A stretch of DNA of 64,000 bases from the NCBI GenBank assembly GCA_022695795.1, contig MU404064.1:558001-622000 (forward strand), in the 5' to 3' direction. Position numbers and translations under genes: made by a program. The notes under the pieces were generated by a model, which saw only the letters and a program-made list of their open reading frames with translations, was not told where the DNA came from and did no database searches. Shown here in pieces: positions 1 through 13,407 of the stretch (its first letter is position 1; the number at the start of each line of letters is the position of its first letter). This stretch comes from Biscogniauxia marginata. Its lineage: Eukaryota > Ascomycota > Sordariomycetes > Xylariales > Xylariaceae.

Positions 1-246
1 CCTTGGTTTTTATTTTGTCATCTTCTCTCGTAAAAACCTCTTCGTCGAGCCGTTGTGGTAGCATCCAGCCCCTCGTATGTTCATGGCTTCGGGAACAGCT
101 CTCATTAGATACTCTTGGCCCCGTGGAAGTTGCATCGGAGAAATCACGTTGTGCCTATACCATATCTGTTATTGCAACATCCTATAGGGCCGCTTCTCGC
201 CTTACGGCTCATTCAGGTTCTCTAGGTTAGTGTAAAATGAGGGAGT

Positions 247-294
247 GTGGGGAAGACGGGATTCTCCATGTGTTGGCTTCGTGGGCTTCCCCGC
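247..294. promoter_or_regulatory. Two CreA-like (SYGGRG) sites
   Basis: GTGGGG at 247-252 and CCCCGC at 289-294 (reverse orientation) fit the SYGGRG consensus of the fungal carbon-catabolite repressor CreA/CRE1. They lie about 280-320 bp before the alpha-galactosidase ATG. Glycoside hydrolase genes are often glucose-repressed, so the position is sensible. The motif is only six bases and occurs often by chance. Confidence 0.3.
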
Positions 295-463
295 AGAACG
301 ACCGAAGTATTGGAGAATCTCGAGGTAGCGGCCATAGCGATGGGGGCCATGGCGATGGAGAAACCGGTTCCTTGGAAGCGCATGGCCTTCTTTCATGGAT
401 ACATTGGGACGCAGTCGGGGTTCTCTTGCCGAGGATGTAAATTCATCCTAGCAGCCATCGTGA

Positions 464-473
464 CATATATAAG
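464..473 (+). promoter_or_regulatory. TATA box of the alpha-galactosidase gene
   Basis: CATATATAAG lies about 100 bp before the ATG at 571. That spacing suits a fungal core promoter with a short leader. Confidence 0.4.
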
Positions 474-570
474 GTCGCCTGTATAATAGCGTGATGGCCG
501 CCGTCCTGGAATTCCAGCAGAACGATCAGTCCTCCAGACCGCCTGCGAGTAGTTAGAGAGCCTTTTACCC

Positions 571-2370
571 ATGGCGTCGTTCTTTACAATTACTTCGCTA
601 GCTTTGCTAGTGGTCAAGGTGGAAGCTACCTTGTTTAAAACGCCAACTCCGCCAATGGGATGGAATAGCTACAACTACTATAACTGCAATCCCAATGAAG
701 AAATCATCAAGACGAATGCCCAGGGACTTGTGGACCTCGGCTTGGCCGACCTTGGATACACATTCGTCACCCCGGACTGCGGATGGATGACGAGTGACAG
801 AGATTCAGAAGGGCGCTTACAGTGGGATCTAACACTCTTCCCTTCTGGCGGAGGGAAAGAATTAGGGGATTATCTTCATGGGCTCGGTCTGAAATTCGGC
901 CTTTACTCCGGGGCTGGATATTTTCAATGTGGATCGACAGATCTCCCAGCTTCTCTGGGTACCAAACCCCAAAGTCCTCGTATATACGATATAGTCACTG
1001 ACGTCGAGATCAGGCTACGAAGAGATAGATGCCGAGTTGTTTGCAGAATGGGGTGGCGACTCTCTCAAGTAGGTATTCATTTTCAATGGTAAGCGATGAT
1101 AATAGCTGATGGAGCTCTAGATATGACAACTGCTATGCCGTCTCTCCAGATACAATGGTGGACTATACTTCGCCGGTATCAACATCACCAGAGCGCCACC
1201 AGAAGATGGCTTCTGCTCTAGATTCCTTAGATCGCGATATCTCATACTTCGTATGCCAATGGGGCGTGGGCGAGAATCTTGACGAGTGGGCTCCGCCCAT
1301 CAGCAATTCGTATAGAATCAGCAACGATATCTATAATTCGTGGAGAAGCGTATGGCGTATAACTAACCAGGCTGTACCGTTTTACAAGACAACTACCGTC
1401 GGGGCCTATCCAGATCTGGACATGCTGATGTAGGTTCGCGTCTATAACTTTACTGACAACTGCTAATGAATAATCAAGCGTTGGGCTCAAGGCTCTGTCT
1501 CTAGAAGAAGAGAGGTTTCATTTCAGCATGTGGGCGATCAACAAGTCGCCCTTGAACATAGGCGCGCCAACAAACACAGAGCTTACACCTGCCGAGTCAT
1601 TCGAGATCCTCAGCAACAAAGAAGTTATAGCAATCAACCAGGATCCTCTTGGCAAGCAGGCACAGTTGGTCCGGCGTTACACTGAGGAGGAGTGGGACAT
1701 TTGGGCTGGCGAGCTATCTGACTCAAGGAAGGTTCTGGGTATTGCAAACTGGAAAAACGACAGCCAGACAGTGCAGGTTGACCTGGCCGCGGTGCAAGTC
1801 GCGGAGGCGCGCGCCCGTGACGTCTGGGCATTTGAAGATATTGGCGTCATCTCAGGGGTTCAGACATTTGAGCTTGCCGGTCACGAGCTGAGACTCCTCG
1901 TCCTATCCGATATCGTCAGCCCGACATCTGAGCCCCAATCGACAGGCTACTACGCAGCTGCAGATGCCACGTTCGCGGGCAACTCGGCGATAATAGCCTG
2001 CAGCAGCTCCGAATGCCTGCCGACCGGGAACAAGGTCAGCGTGGCCGGGCAGGGCGACAGCGCGACCTTTGACTCGGTCGTCTCCAGCTCGGCCGGGCAG
2101 AAGCTGCTCGGCGTGGACTTCGTCAACTACGATCTCGCGTTCGGCAGCGCCTGGGACTTCGGCTCGAACACGCGCAACATGACGGTCGCCGTGAACGGGG
2201 GCGCGCCGAAGAGGTGGGCGTTCCCCATCTCGGGAGGCGACTGGTACGAGACGGGCCGGCTGTTCATCGAGGTCGACGGCTTCGTAGCAGGGGATCAGAA
2301 CCAGGTCGTGTTCGCGACGAGCGGGACCGCGTCGGCGCCGGATCTGGTCGGTTTTGAATTGTTTGAATAA
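571..2370 (+). CDS. Secreted alpha-galactosidase, GH27 family
   Basis: Retaining glycosidase that releases terminal alpha-1,6-galactose from melibiose, raffinose-type sugars or galactomannan outside the cell. My model has exons 571-958, 1014-1068, 1121-1429 and 1479-2370 (547 aa); all three introns are 49-55 bp with GT-AG ends. Residues 1-19 form a signal peptide. The GH27 barrel starts with TPPMGWNSYN and includes TPDCGWM. The second splice restores KYDNCY, whose Asp (about residue 150) is the family nucleophile; Asp217 in YRISNDI is the likely acid/base. QDPLG and the C-terminal beta domain follow. Residues of about 395-547 form an extra beta-rich module (GYYAAADATFAGN near its start, NYDLAFGSAWDFG later) that resembles a CBM35-like galactose-binding domain. 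The domain assignment of the tail is inferred; the enzyme family is firm. Confidence 0.93.
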
Positions 2371-4209
2371 ATACCTATCTACCTGTTTGACTACCTAGTA
2401 GGAAGAAGCTCCTAGGCTAGAGCTATTTCAATAATCTATCAAGTATGCCAACTCCCTGATTCCCACTGCCCAACTAATATTAGTTTTTTTTCATTGGATT
2501 GTGAAAATCCTATTAATAAGAAGCAAGTTGTTACTGATTGTCAGCCGCAAATGTACCCAAGACTAATAAACTTAAGGTCTTACAGCTAAGCTGACATGTC
2601 TTTTGCTCCTACGATATTTATAGACACACGGAGTATGTACCTAAGGTGGTCAGATGCGGATTCGAAGCTAATGACTGACCGACTCTGAATTCCTTACATG
2701 CAAATTATTACGTCCAGGGACAACGGAGGCAAGGAGAAAAGGGGCCTGATGATCAGTATGCAGACGAGTGGAGCGAAAATGCCAACTTGCACCCTTCGTA
2801 TTCACCACGCCTAAGACAAATAAATCCAGGGGGTGATTGAATAAGCCAGAATCAGCAAAGAGCATGACTTGTCCGGTCTCACTAATCACAATACAGCATC
2901 TAGCTCCCGGACCTCATGCGGCCCCCTATTGAAAATTCTGCTATGTATGACGCTCGCTACCTACCTTGAACGAACCCGACGGGAAAGAATCAGACGATGC
3001 GCTTATTATGACAGTTTCCTATTTCTACATGCAGGTGATAGGTAGTAAGTAAGTAGTTCCCCGGAAGACGATACCTACCTACCTACTTAATAAACTATGC
3101 ACCCATAGACTTGTGAGCATGGGGCTGTCTTGATTCGGAAGTTCAGCATCGGCATGCGAAATACATGTGGCCAAATCATTTGAATCTCCTTCGACGGACA
3201 AAACGTGGCAAGAGTTGAAACCTCTCTCTCCATACGATGATGATAAGAAAAGACCGGGGAAATGGTTGCCAAATGTAAAGGTTGACTAGGTATTTTATCT
3301 TATGCTTAGGTATTTAAAGGACGACTGAACACATGAAGTCATCTTGGCAGCAATAACAAAAAGGGAAGAATGGGCGGAATTGACAAACTTATAGTGTAGG
3401 TAGAAAGATCCTGTGATGTATGTACCTCGAACTTTATAAATCTGCGGTAGATCGACGCTAGCATTCCTCCACTAGGAAAAGAAATCCCCAAATTCCCCCA
3501 GATGATACGCAAAAGGTACATGGTGCATTGCCAGAAGGTCCGCTAATAATAAGATAACTTAGGTACAGTACCTTGTAGCGGCAGTGGGGTACAGTTGGGC
3601 CGTGAACAACTAGGGGCACCTTCTGATAGGGCTTTAGCGGCGGCTTATTAGCGGCTGAGTCCAAAAAGTCATCAGGTTTCTAGCTTGTGAAATTTCTGAT
3701 TCGCTTCCTGGTCCGCTTTTGCCTGGTGCAACCTTGCAACCTTCCCACTGACCCACTTCTTTTTTTTCCCTCTACCACTTACACCGGAATTTATTACCAT
3801 CACTTTTTCTCTTCCTCCTTTCTACTTCTACACCACCATATTTAGGTGAACCCAACTCAGCAACCTTCTATCCAAGAATAGGTACACGCACCACCACATA
3901 GCCAATGCATCAGCACAAGAACCATCACGACTCTTATTCGCACGCTTGCCAGACACCGATGCTCGCCCCAACCGTCCAGCCGGCATACCCAGATTATCTT
4001 CGAGAGGCACGCGCCGACGCTGAGCGCCGACGCGGCACCCGTCTACCTTGAATCGGGGCGGGTTGACGGTCGTAGTTTTATGACGAGAGCGACTACGACT
4101 ACGAATATCATTTATTATACATAGGCACGTCCGATACGTTTCGCTTGGTGCCCACATCGACAGAGCGAGGAAGAAAGAGGGATAGAAAGACTAGATTATA
4201 CACGACAAC
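2371..4209. other. Spacer between alpha-galactosidase and S6K-like kinase
   Basis: No gene is supported. The left part is the 3' flank of the alpha-galactosidase gene. TACC/GGTA repeats occur near 3040-3090. A pyrimidine-rich stretch at about 3759-3836 and purine-rich sequence just before 4210 look like the promoter and leader of the kinase. Short open frames on both strands lack any domain. Confidence 0.5.
3759..3836 (+). promoter_or_regulatory. Pyrimidine-rich core-promoter tract of the kinase gene
   Basis: A long CT-rich run precedes the kinase ATG by about 375-450 bp. Such tracts commonly mark transcription start regions in filamentous ascomycetes. The leader this implies is long. This is inferred from composition only. 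Confidence 0.3.
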
Positions 4210-5751
4210 ATGTTACCGCCGGCTGCTCCAGCGTTGGCCACCGTCCGCGGCTTTGCGCCCACGCCCGTCCTATCCGGCGATGATGATTCGGACTATTGTC
4301 CAACACCACCTCTGTCCTCACGACGGGGTCGTGGCCCCCTCATTGACGATATCGTAAGCGCCAACTGCAGTCCCGTCTTGCGACCCAGCCACTCGCCTGC
4401 CGTGAGTGGCATCGCAAAGCTGCGCATGAAGCTAGAGCCCCTGAGCCTCAACGACTCGCGCTCCAGCACCATGTCTCGAAACCGCAGCAGCAGCCGTTCG
4501 CGCTTCATGAGTACACCCGGCAGCCTGAACGGCCGCAGCGACGACGAGACCTGGGAAAATGGTTCTGTCTCCTACGAGGTACCTCTGGAGCACGACTTTG
4601 TCAGCGAGAGCGTGAGCGAGAAGCTTAAACTCGGAATCGTCGAAGGCGGACTCGTGCCCCGAAAGATGCAGGCCGACGACTTCGAACCTCTGCGCTGTCT
4701 CGGAAAGGGTACTTACGGCACCGTTCTCCTAGTAAAACAGCGTGAGACCGGCCGACTTTACGCGCAGAAGCAGTTTAAGAAAGCATCCGTCGTCGTGCAT
4801 AAGAAGCTGGTCGAGCAGACAAAGACCGAGCGCCAGATCCTCGAGTCGGTCAACAGGCACCCCTTTGTTGTGAAGCTCTTCTACGCATTCCAGGATCTCG
4901 AGAAGCTATATCTCATTCTCGAATACGGCCAAGGCGGAGAGCTCTTCACTCATCTCAACACCGAAAAGCTGTTCCCCGAAGCGACGGCTGCCTTCTACAT
5001 GGCAGAGATGGTCCTTGCGCTCTCGCACCTTCATGAGACCCTTGGTGTAGTTTACAGGGACTTGAAGCCGGAGAACTGCTTGTTAGATGCGCAAGGCCAC
5101 CTGTTACTGACCGATTTTGGCCTCTCCAAGGTAGCTGTAGATGAGGATTTCGGCTGCAAGTCCATCCTCGGGACAGTTGAGTATATGGCTCCGGAGGTGG
5201 TTCTCGGCCAAAAGTACGGCAAAGCGGTTGATTGGTGGTCGCTCGGTGCGCTGGGATATGACTTAATGACAGGCAACCCCCCGTTTCGTGGCGGCAACCA
5301 CGCCAAGATCCAGCAGAACATCGTCAAACAAAAGGTCGTCATGCCGTACTTCCTGAGCGCGGACGCCAAAGATCTGCTTAACCGACTCCTGCGCAAGGAG
5401 CCTGCTAAGCGGCTCGGCTCAAACATGCCGAAGGACCTTGACGCGATCAAGAAGCACCGGTTCTTCCGCAAGATCGACTGGAAGAAGCTCGCCGCCCGGG
5501 AGGTAGAGCCACCCATCCAGCCCATGATCACCGACCCCGAGCTCGCCGAGAACTTTGCTCCCGAGTTCACCGAGCTCTCCCTCAGTCCCATGGTGGCAAC
5601 CAAGGACTACCCGTGGGCTAACGGCGATGGCATGTCGCCAACATCGCTTAGGGAAGGCAGCTTCAAGGACGACAACCCGTTCGGTGGGTTCAGCTTCGTG
5701 GCCTCTAGCAGTCTGCTTGAGAATAGCGGGTTCATGATGGCCGGGGCCTAA
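4210..5751 (+). CDS. S6K-type (Psk1/Ypk3-like) AGC protein kinase
   Basis: Intronless 513-aa Ser/Thr kinase resembling fungal ribosomal S6 kinases, which act below TORC1. The N-terminal 155 residues are Ser-rich and disordered. The kinase domain spans about 158-417: glycine loop GKGTYGTV, lysine in YAQK (K187), catalytic YRDLKPEN (D284) and DFG (302-304). The activation segment KSILGTVEYMAPE has serine where PDK1 usually phosphorylates Thr or Ser. An AGC tail follows, with a likely turn motif (LSLSP, about 456-460) and a hydrophobic motif FGGFSF (491-496), the kind of site TORC1 phosphorylates in this group. No pleckstrin or C2 domain is present, which separates it from Sch9, encoded about 17 kb away on the other strand. 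The AGC class is certain. The S6K subgroup is inferred from motifs and length. Confidence 0.88.
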   Translation: MLPPAAPALATVRGFAPTPVLSGDDDSDYCPTPPLSSRRGRGPLIDDIVSANCSPVLRPSHSPAVSGIAKLRMKLEPLSLNDSRSSTMSRNRSSSRSRFMSTPGSLNGRSDDETWENGSVSYEVPLEHDFVSESVSEKLKLGIVEGGLVPRKMQADDFEPLRCLGKGTYGTVLLVKQRETGRLYAQKQFKKASVVVHKKLVEQTKTERQILESVNRHPFVVKLFYAFQDLEKLYLILEYGQGGELFTHLNTEKLFPEATAAFYMAEMVLALSHLHETLGVVYRDLKPENCLLDAQGHLLLTDFGLSKVAVDEDFGCKSILGTVEYMAPEVVLGQKYGKAVDWWSLGALGYDLMTGNPPFRGGNHAKIQQNIVKQKVVMPYFLSADAKDLLNRLLRKEPAKRLGSNMPKDLDAIKKHRFFRKIDWKKLAAREVEPPIQPMITDPELAENFAPEFTELSLSPMVATKDYPWANGDGMSPTSLREGSFKDDNPFGGFSFVASSSLLENSGFMMAGA

Positions 5752-7641
5752 GATGGGGTTAATGGAATTGGTTATATAGGAGATGAGAGCACGTGGTAAG
5801 GGACTTAGTCTGGATAAGGAGCTGGGGCAAACGAAAAATAAGAGAAAGCGATCAGATCCTTGATTTTTGACAACTGGGCCTAGCGTCTTCTGGGGGTTTA
5901 GTGGGTTAGTTTGAGTTGGAAGAAGGGCATAGGAGGATTTAAGGGTTAGGGGAGGGAATAGCGTGTGGATGCCCGACGTAGATGATTGTTGGGAGTCGGG
6001 CAATGAGAAGGAAGTTTCCCGAGTACACGATTTTATAGATTTCATGCCAGACCAGTGCATAATAGAGCGAGCGTAATAGGACGTCTCTGGATTTATTTGA
6101 TTCTGAAGCTCTTTGCACAGAATATGCATAATGATGGTGCTTAGAGGCCTGCTTGACTTAGCGGTTGAGTAGTGCTACTATCGATATTTATCTATTTGAT
6201 CACCCCTTTTTGGTTAAGAGACACCGAGTGTGTTTATGTGTGTTCCGACATGTATTATTAGGTACCTAGGTTGGGAATACGAACACGCGGGATATATATA
6301 TGTGCATACCCATATCTTCTTTGCCTCCGCCTACCTGTTCTATATATATCTCTATATATATTCTCTTCCCTACTGTTTATCAATTTTTTTGATCGGATTC
6401 AAAGGGGGGAAGCGGGAAAAGGGTGTTATTTTAATATCTCAACTATGTAAGCCATCCTGGATAGTCTGGCGATCACGAACTTTGCTTACCTACCTAACCT
6501 AGGTATATATCTATCTATCCATGTTGGCTCGTTCCTCGTGGACGATTAGTTTGGAAGATTTGATTCACGTAATATAGGTAGGTAAGCCTCGTATAGAAAG
6601 GATGTCAAGGTCGGTCTGTCTGTCTGTGGGTTGAGGTTCCTCGTGATTCGGGGTAATGGTAACGGTGGGGAAGGTAAACGCACGGGATATGAGGTTTGGA
6701 GGTTATGCTAATGATACTTAACCCACGTTTCTGTTCCCCTCTTCAAAGATGGATATGAAAGAAATACGAGCGTCTCGGCTAGATACATTTATGTAGCTGT
6801 CTGTCCGTCCGTCTGCCTGTCCTCTCTAGTTGGGCCCGAGGTGGTGAATATGAAAAGCTCGGGCTCAGGAGGGTAGCTCAAGTGGCCGTGTATAAAAAAT
6901 TTGGATTGTGTAGTGAAAGATAGTATAAGCTAGGTAAAATAGAGAAGGTACGGGATTGAAGTGTTTAGAGGTCCTGTTTCGGACGATGCAGTCGGAGATG
7001 TTCTTTTAAGAAATGTCCCCCCAACCCCCCTTCCACCCTATCCACGTGTAGAATTATCTATATCGTGTGCGCGCCCTTCATCTGACTTACCATGGACCCG
7101 GGGCACACAGTAATATGGAATACAGTGCGTAGCTGCATCGAGAACGATAGTTTATGATATCTACAAACGAGCGTCCGAGTCACACGTGCCGATGGGACGC
7201 AGGATCACTACAGCATCGCGTATAGCAATGTCCTATACTATACATACCTTGATTTTCTGGCCTTGCTCCTTCTTGGTACATACATAAAACCTGATTATGC
7301 GGAAAGGCTGTCCCTGGCCTTAGAGAATCATTACGGATAATATAGCTCCCTACCTAGCTAGCAAAATAAACGAGGCAAGCAGCCACTCACCCCCCTTATA
7401 ATATAGGAGATAAAGAAATACGAACGCCGAGATCAGGACGACGGAGATACTGAAGGATGATGTATTAAGAGAGTATGTTGATCGGTTGGTTTTATGGTTT
7501 CCCTTTTCTTTTTCCCTTTCCTTGAACCTCTACACAAATCGGATTGGATAATATAAATAAATGTATTCAGTTCGGATTTCCTTAACCTAGGTTTGGGGTC
7601 ATGTCCGAGAGCGAGGGAATGTTGACTGATGGACGGCCTTC

Positions 7642-7660
7642 TATATATATATATATATAT
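7642..7660. repeat. TA dinucleotide microsatellite
   Basis: An uninterrupted (TA)n run of about 19 bases inside the gene desert. A second short TA run lies near 7772. Confidence 0.85.
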
Positions 7661-10600
7661 CTTGTTGCATCATCCGCTAAGAGTTATACGGAAAAAAAGA
7701 AAAGCCGGAACAGCTGCTACTTCTTAGGCACAACTATAATGTGGTATATGTGCTCAGTCCACTGGATGCAACATATATATATATAGACGACTTTGAATAG
7801 CTTAGAGCTCTTAGGAGTTGACTGATACTGCTACGGTCTTATCTTCTGCTAGGTCCCAACGGGAGCAAGGCAGAAGGGGGAGAAGAGAGCGGAAGATGAA
7901 TAATGAAGGTAAGGATTTGTGCTTGGTAGTTTACGAATCCAGTATAGATATCAGCTTTCCTTTCCATATAGTCGGCGCGTGCTCACTTCAGGGGGGCACG
8001 TGGAAGACGGGCTTGGGGGGAAATGATGATTGGGTGGGTTATAGGTTGTTGATAATTACTACACTGCCGCTTCTCACACGGAGTGATGCTATTAACTTAC
8101 TCTCCAATGATCTAGTTGACCTATTCATGTTATTACTGTCGCTGGTTTCCTCCCGGTGAAAGCAAAGTGAGCCGTGAGAGGAGTTAGGAAAAGGGAAGGG
8201 AGAAGAGAGGCGCGAGGCGTTTCTTCTTGTTGACAGTAATGATGAAATTTCTAGGCCCCTCCTCTCAGTTAACGAATATGACAATTCAGCGCTACGGAAG
8301 AGACACCAAGGCCTTTTTAGTTTTCGTTAGATTTCATCACGCGCATCTGGAATGCCTCATGAAGTCTTATACACATAGTACGAACGCAAGCTCACTTGTT
8401 GAACTGGCAATATCAGGTCTCCAAGGCTCACTTGGACAGAGCTTACCACCATATTTGCCGATATTGGAATCACGGTACGGGAAGTGCATGAAGGATACCC
8501 TGGTGATGATTATAACAAGGGGAGCCTTGGGGGGAAGAGCCGTAAATCTCGATCCGAGGCAACACGTACATATCATAGACTCTAGCAAATGATAAATACC
8601 TAGGTTAGGTTTTCGGTACAAGCGCGCAGAGTAAACACAAATGTCTACCTAGATAATCATCACCGGAGGTCCTTGGTATAAATGATGTGCTAGCCCGGGC
8701 CGCCTTCACGTGCGTCGATTGAGCGTGGCGTATGTTTCATACATAATGCATACCACCCCCGACGAAGGTTTTAGAGGGGTGTTGTGGTCCGACGAGGGAT
8801 CTAGATAGGAATTGTAGAGGGGGCCTATCTGCAGTTACATGACCACACCCTCCCGCACCGGCTCTTCTTTGACTCGTCCCAAGTGAGCGGGTCTGTGCTG
8901 AAGATATGCGTAGGGCAGGATAAACTAAATGGAGATCAGCCGGCAGGCAACGATGATTCAAAGGGAGAGAGGGACAGGGGTACCTAGTATGTATAAGCTT
9001 GTTCACATTTCCCTGTTATCAACTGTATACTCTACTGCGAGGTATCCTTTCGTGAAATAACATGCGAAGTATCTGCAACGGATGTGATGAGCTACCGACG
9101 AAGGAATTCATGATTTCCGACGAGAAACTCAATGAGCGTGCGTTGGATCGTGGCTCCAATGGATGCCACTCATTTGGAGGAAAATGCGTACGTTCGAGTT
9201 CCGGTCGGAAAATCTGCTGACGACTTCGGTGTAAGGGCAAGTAAGCCGGCATGGTCTGTCTTCCCAAGTGATGGGACACGGTGAAGTGTTGGTTTTATCA
9301 CGCCAGTCGTACCAACTCTACTCACTCGTACAAAGCTGTTCCAACTTCTAAGGTCCCGCCTATCTACGCTTCATTCATTGGGTTTGGGGGATAAAGAGGG
9401 CTGGAAGTTGGCTTGGGAATATAAAAATGTATGACAACGCCCAGCATTGGCGGCGTCGGGCGACGCGTGTCCGTCTTTCCTCGTTTCATGATAGCGTCCA
9501 CGTCGATTGGACGGACCGCCGGCAGAGCCACGAGGGTGATGACGACTCCCGATAATGTAGGGTAGGGTAATTGATCGCCAAAATGCAAAAGCCAAAGGCC
9601 GTACAGTTTATCCCCGAAGAAAAAGTTCCCGCTGACGAAGAGCATAGTTCTATTCCCGCATAATCATCTTGAAACGCACAAGGATGTCCGCCACGGGCAG
9701 TGGTGGCTGCTGGGAAGACTCGGCGTCATCAAACAAGAAACATACAAGTCTGAGTAGCCAAGTAGGTATGGAGCCCGACAAGAACAGATCGATATTCACC
9801 TTCTGTTGTGAAAGAGAGCACCTTGTTCGGGAGAGTAAGTGCATAGGTAAGTATTGATACAAGTTGGGTCTTGAAGTCGTCAAGTGGTCCGTAGGGCACT
9901 GAGCCACCCCACGTCTTCCCCACAGAAGCTCTGTAAACTACTTCACTTGAAGCCGCAGACTTTCCTAAAAGGGTAATTGAGATATACCTATAGCTACGAC
10001 GAGTCTGACCCCACCTCTACCCCTGGCCGGCAGTCTGTTACCGTGATTTACGGTCTAGCCATACCTATTGACTCGTCCGTGGTATTTATTCAGTTAGCAT
10101 GATTACGGTTTACACTCATCCAATTTCGGGGTTAAGCACGGCATCTGATTAGGTACCTATAGGCGTACGGTCGTCACGTACATGATATCATGAAATTATG
10201 AAATCAAATAAGTTACACCGCGGGGTGTGGCATGACGACGATTTCGATCGAGGCCTCGACTGTGTACAAAGTCCGGACTTTGACCTATCGGAATTAGCAC
10301 CATGTCCCCCCTTGCCGGACAAGACTGCAGGATCCCACCCTATCCGGAACTTACCTTAAGACATTCTGACACTGATTGAGAAACTGTATATTAATAATTA
10401 CTCTCACGGCATATAACTGAGCCCCTGTCAACTTTACTAATGCCTGACAAAAGCAGATGGGAGGGTGTCACGTCATTATATCAACCAAGTGCATATCTTT
10501 TTCCCTTGAAGAACAAAGTGCCTGTTTGGCCTCACTGATCTGATTATCGAGTTACGTGACGGGCTGCACGGCAAACATGGTTCTATTTCGAGACACCCAA

Positions 10601-13281
10601 CTTATTTTCTATACGTATGTAGAAACCGACTGCCGACGGTTATTTTCCGAACCGCTATGTACGGGAATGCCAAAATCCTACGCACTCCCGTCCGTCCCTA
10701 CCACACAAGCTGCGCCCCCTTCGAAGGAACTTGAAATGTGCATTCCCGAGCAAAGGTAAGCGTATCTGGGCAATGACAAGGCCTTGGTAATACTGTACTA
10801 CCTACATTACCTAGATCTTGGAGGGTACTCTGTCCAAGATTCGCTAGAGAGCCTCATCTTCCTAGCATGTTGTAGTACATACATAGCCAGCCACAGCACC
10901 CCCTCAAACGCCTTATCAGGCGGCGGATCATACCACATGCAGGTGTCATTCGGATGAATTTTACCCCTGGATCGTCACCCTTACGTATTCATAGGTGCAG
11001 TATCTCATGTGGGTGTGGATGTTTGGTGAGTGTGAACTTTCCTCTAAATAAATGTCTGTGCTTAACGATGCTTGTCTTGGATGATCTTCCGGGCCTTCGT
11101 CTCATTGAATGTATAATCGCCAGGCTCGTACACAGCATAGATAGGTAATCATGAATACAAGATTAGATATCAGAGCCTAATTCACCGTGTTGTAGATTTG
11201 TCAGGGAAAACACTAATGTTTCACCGTGGCTCCTAGGATGCATCGTTGATCACCTACCCGTATGTACATATCAGGCCCATAGGGATTGGGTCAATATAGC
11301 TCAATTAAGTAGGTATAAGTATGCTATACCGAATAAGTAGTACGTCGATGGATTCGGCTGGAAAGGTACACGACTGACCATGTATATCCACCTGAGTCTA
11401 GGTCTGTAAGCTGTGAGCCAAGAGAGGCGATTTTTGGAGAAAGACCCATGTGTACCGAACAACACTCACCAAAGCATGTCCACTACTATACGAGCCCCTC
11501 TTCTCAAAATGGACTGATATAGTAAATGATATATTTTTTCAGATTCCATATCAACTTTCTTACCATAGATCCAGCATTGTTGATTGGTTGAAGCTTAGCT
11601 CTACGCCCGCGGCGCACAATCCAAGCCACCGATGGGGATGAGAGAGACGGGATACATCGTCGCTCTAACTTTTATGATTAGTGTATCTTCTAATCTGCCT
11701 GATGTCTTAGTACTCCAAACAGTACAGCTAAACATACGTAGGTAACCTGATGGTGTGCGAAGAGTGAACTTGAATGGCTGAATAGGCCCCTAGGAACAGG
11801 TTGGCTCCCTCCTCGGCTAAGTGTCAGCGTACGAGTGAAACCCCAGTAGTGGTGGGGGACAGACAGATCTCAGATTCATTTTTTAAGTTGGGTTGAAGTT
11901 TTGAAACTATGGTGATAGTAATGGTGACATATCAGTACTATGTACGCACGCATAATCACCCTGGCCTGCGATGGTCTCTTGGCACATCAGAAATATGCCG
12001 GGATGTCCCTTTCCATTGACGAATGATTGAGGCTATGTTTCTAAGTACGGCCCCCATACCTCGTCCGGCATTCCGCTTACAACAACCTCTGATTGCCCGG
12101 TGGGTACTCACACCTTTGCCGGACGGCAGCTATCTTAGGTGGTGTCTGTGTATACCGTCATATAGGTAGAAGGTTGCTGTCCACGTCAACGCCCAAGCCC
12201 ATATCATATACTACCTATCGGTTCCAATGGGCAGCAGCTTGCCAAGCCCGAAAGGGCGCCAGGGGTGGCTTTGAATTTGAAGCTCGCAACCAGGGGTTTC
12301 CTGTGCATAGTTTGTGTTGCCGTGATCTACAACACCGCATGCTGCATTGAGCGGAACAGATAGACGTATAGACTGACGGGTCAGCGAGCGTCGCGACGGG
12401 CTCTTGGCTTTATGGTTAGACCTCACATCATGATTGCTGCTTTTCATTATATCTACGGGGACCAGCGAGGGCCCCCAGACGGACATCACTCGGAGTTCGA
12501 GGTATGTGATGAGCAACTAGGTAACAAATTTGGTTATAATTCTATTGTCAACTTCCAGCCCATAGCCCTGTGATAGAGCTATAGTTACTCCATTCACAAG
12601 CCAAGCTGCAGATCATCAATCATGGGATCGGCCCTCTATCCTGGCAATCCTATATCCAACTTATAAATAAGAGCGTGACCCTACCCTTACCTGCCCAATA
12701 TAGGTTTTCATAAAAACAGCCGAGAAAGTCCATCATACCTTCCTATATCTACAGGTCATCCATCTGAATCTTCCCCGGTAGCGATAACTAGTTGATCAAT
12801 CCCTGACTTGAGACTACGTGAACTTACTCACAGGCTATTACAAAGAAGAGCAGAACACGTACAACTCAACGCATCTGATCTCGTCGAGGTGGTACCATTC
12901 TACACACCATTCAGTCGTTACTGCTCACGGCCTGGCTGTCTGTTCCACAGTAATACTAGACTCCCAATATAACGGCAACAAAAGCTCTCCCGCTGGCACA
13001 CAAGAAGCTACCGTCAAGCATATCCTGTGACTCGTACTGAACGTGTACCACGAAACACGCAAGTGAGGTATTCGTCAGCGGCAGGCAAGGGAGAACAAAC
13101 AAAACGGCTTGTGTTCAGCGAGCTGACACCGAGCTTATAAGACGAGGTGCGGAACCAACAACTGCAGTTGGCGAGACATCCATTACCACTACAGCAAACA
13201 AACTTACATTACATTAGTCGGGTTCTTACTGGCGCGTTCATTACGGCTCGTTCGCTCGGTTGGAAGTTAGCTGCAGACGGA

Positions 13282-13397
13282 CTTGCTTGCGCTGGAATCC
13301 AGTCGCCGCCCCGTGGAAATTACGCAGAGGAAGAGAGGAAAAGCACACGTGCAGTTGGCGTGGGTTACTTAGAAACAACGATGGGGGGGGCGCGGGG
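13282..13397. repeat. First copy of a sequence repeated across the assembly gap
   Basis: This stretch matches 13408-13533 in order and spacing: both contain GTCGCCGCCCC, then AATTACGC, then GTGGGTTACTTA, then ACGAT, then a homopolymer run. Differences are scattered and often lengthen homopolymers. It looks like one locus represented twice at a contig join rather than a genomic duplication. Confidence 0.7.
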
Positions 13398-13407
13398 NNN
13401 NNNNNNN
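13398..13407. other. Assembly gap (10 N)
   Basis: Ten unknown bases, a conventional placeholder of unknown length. It lies between a G-rich run and the second copy of the flanking sequence. Confidence 0.98.

Larger units (their letters stand above)
1..570. other. Spacer upstream of the alpha-galactosidase gene
   Basis: I find no supportable gene here. The short open frames on both strands overlap one another and show no recognisable domain. The part nearest the alpha-galactosidase start holds the putative TATA box and CreA-like sites listed separately. The 3' end of a gene lying before the window cannot be excluded. Confidence 0.5.

Noticed and set aside
5419..6129. 236-codon minus-strand open frame overlapping the S6K-like kinase 3' end
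   Set aside because: It is a shadow of GC-rich coding sequence on the opposite strand for much of its length and has no domain.
8227..8592. 121-codon plus-strand open frame in the gene desert
   Set aside because: An opposite-strand open frame covers much of it, and there is no domain, leader or codon bias like that of the real genes.
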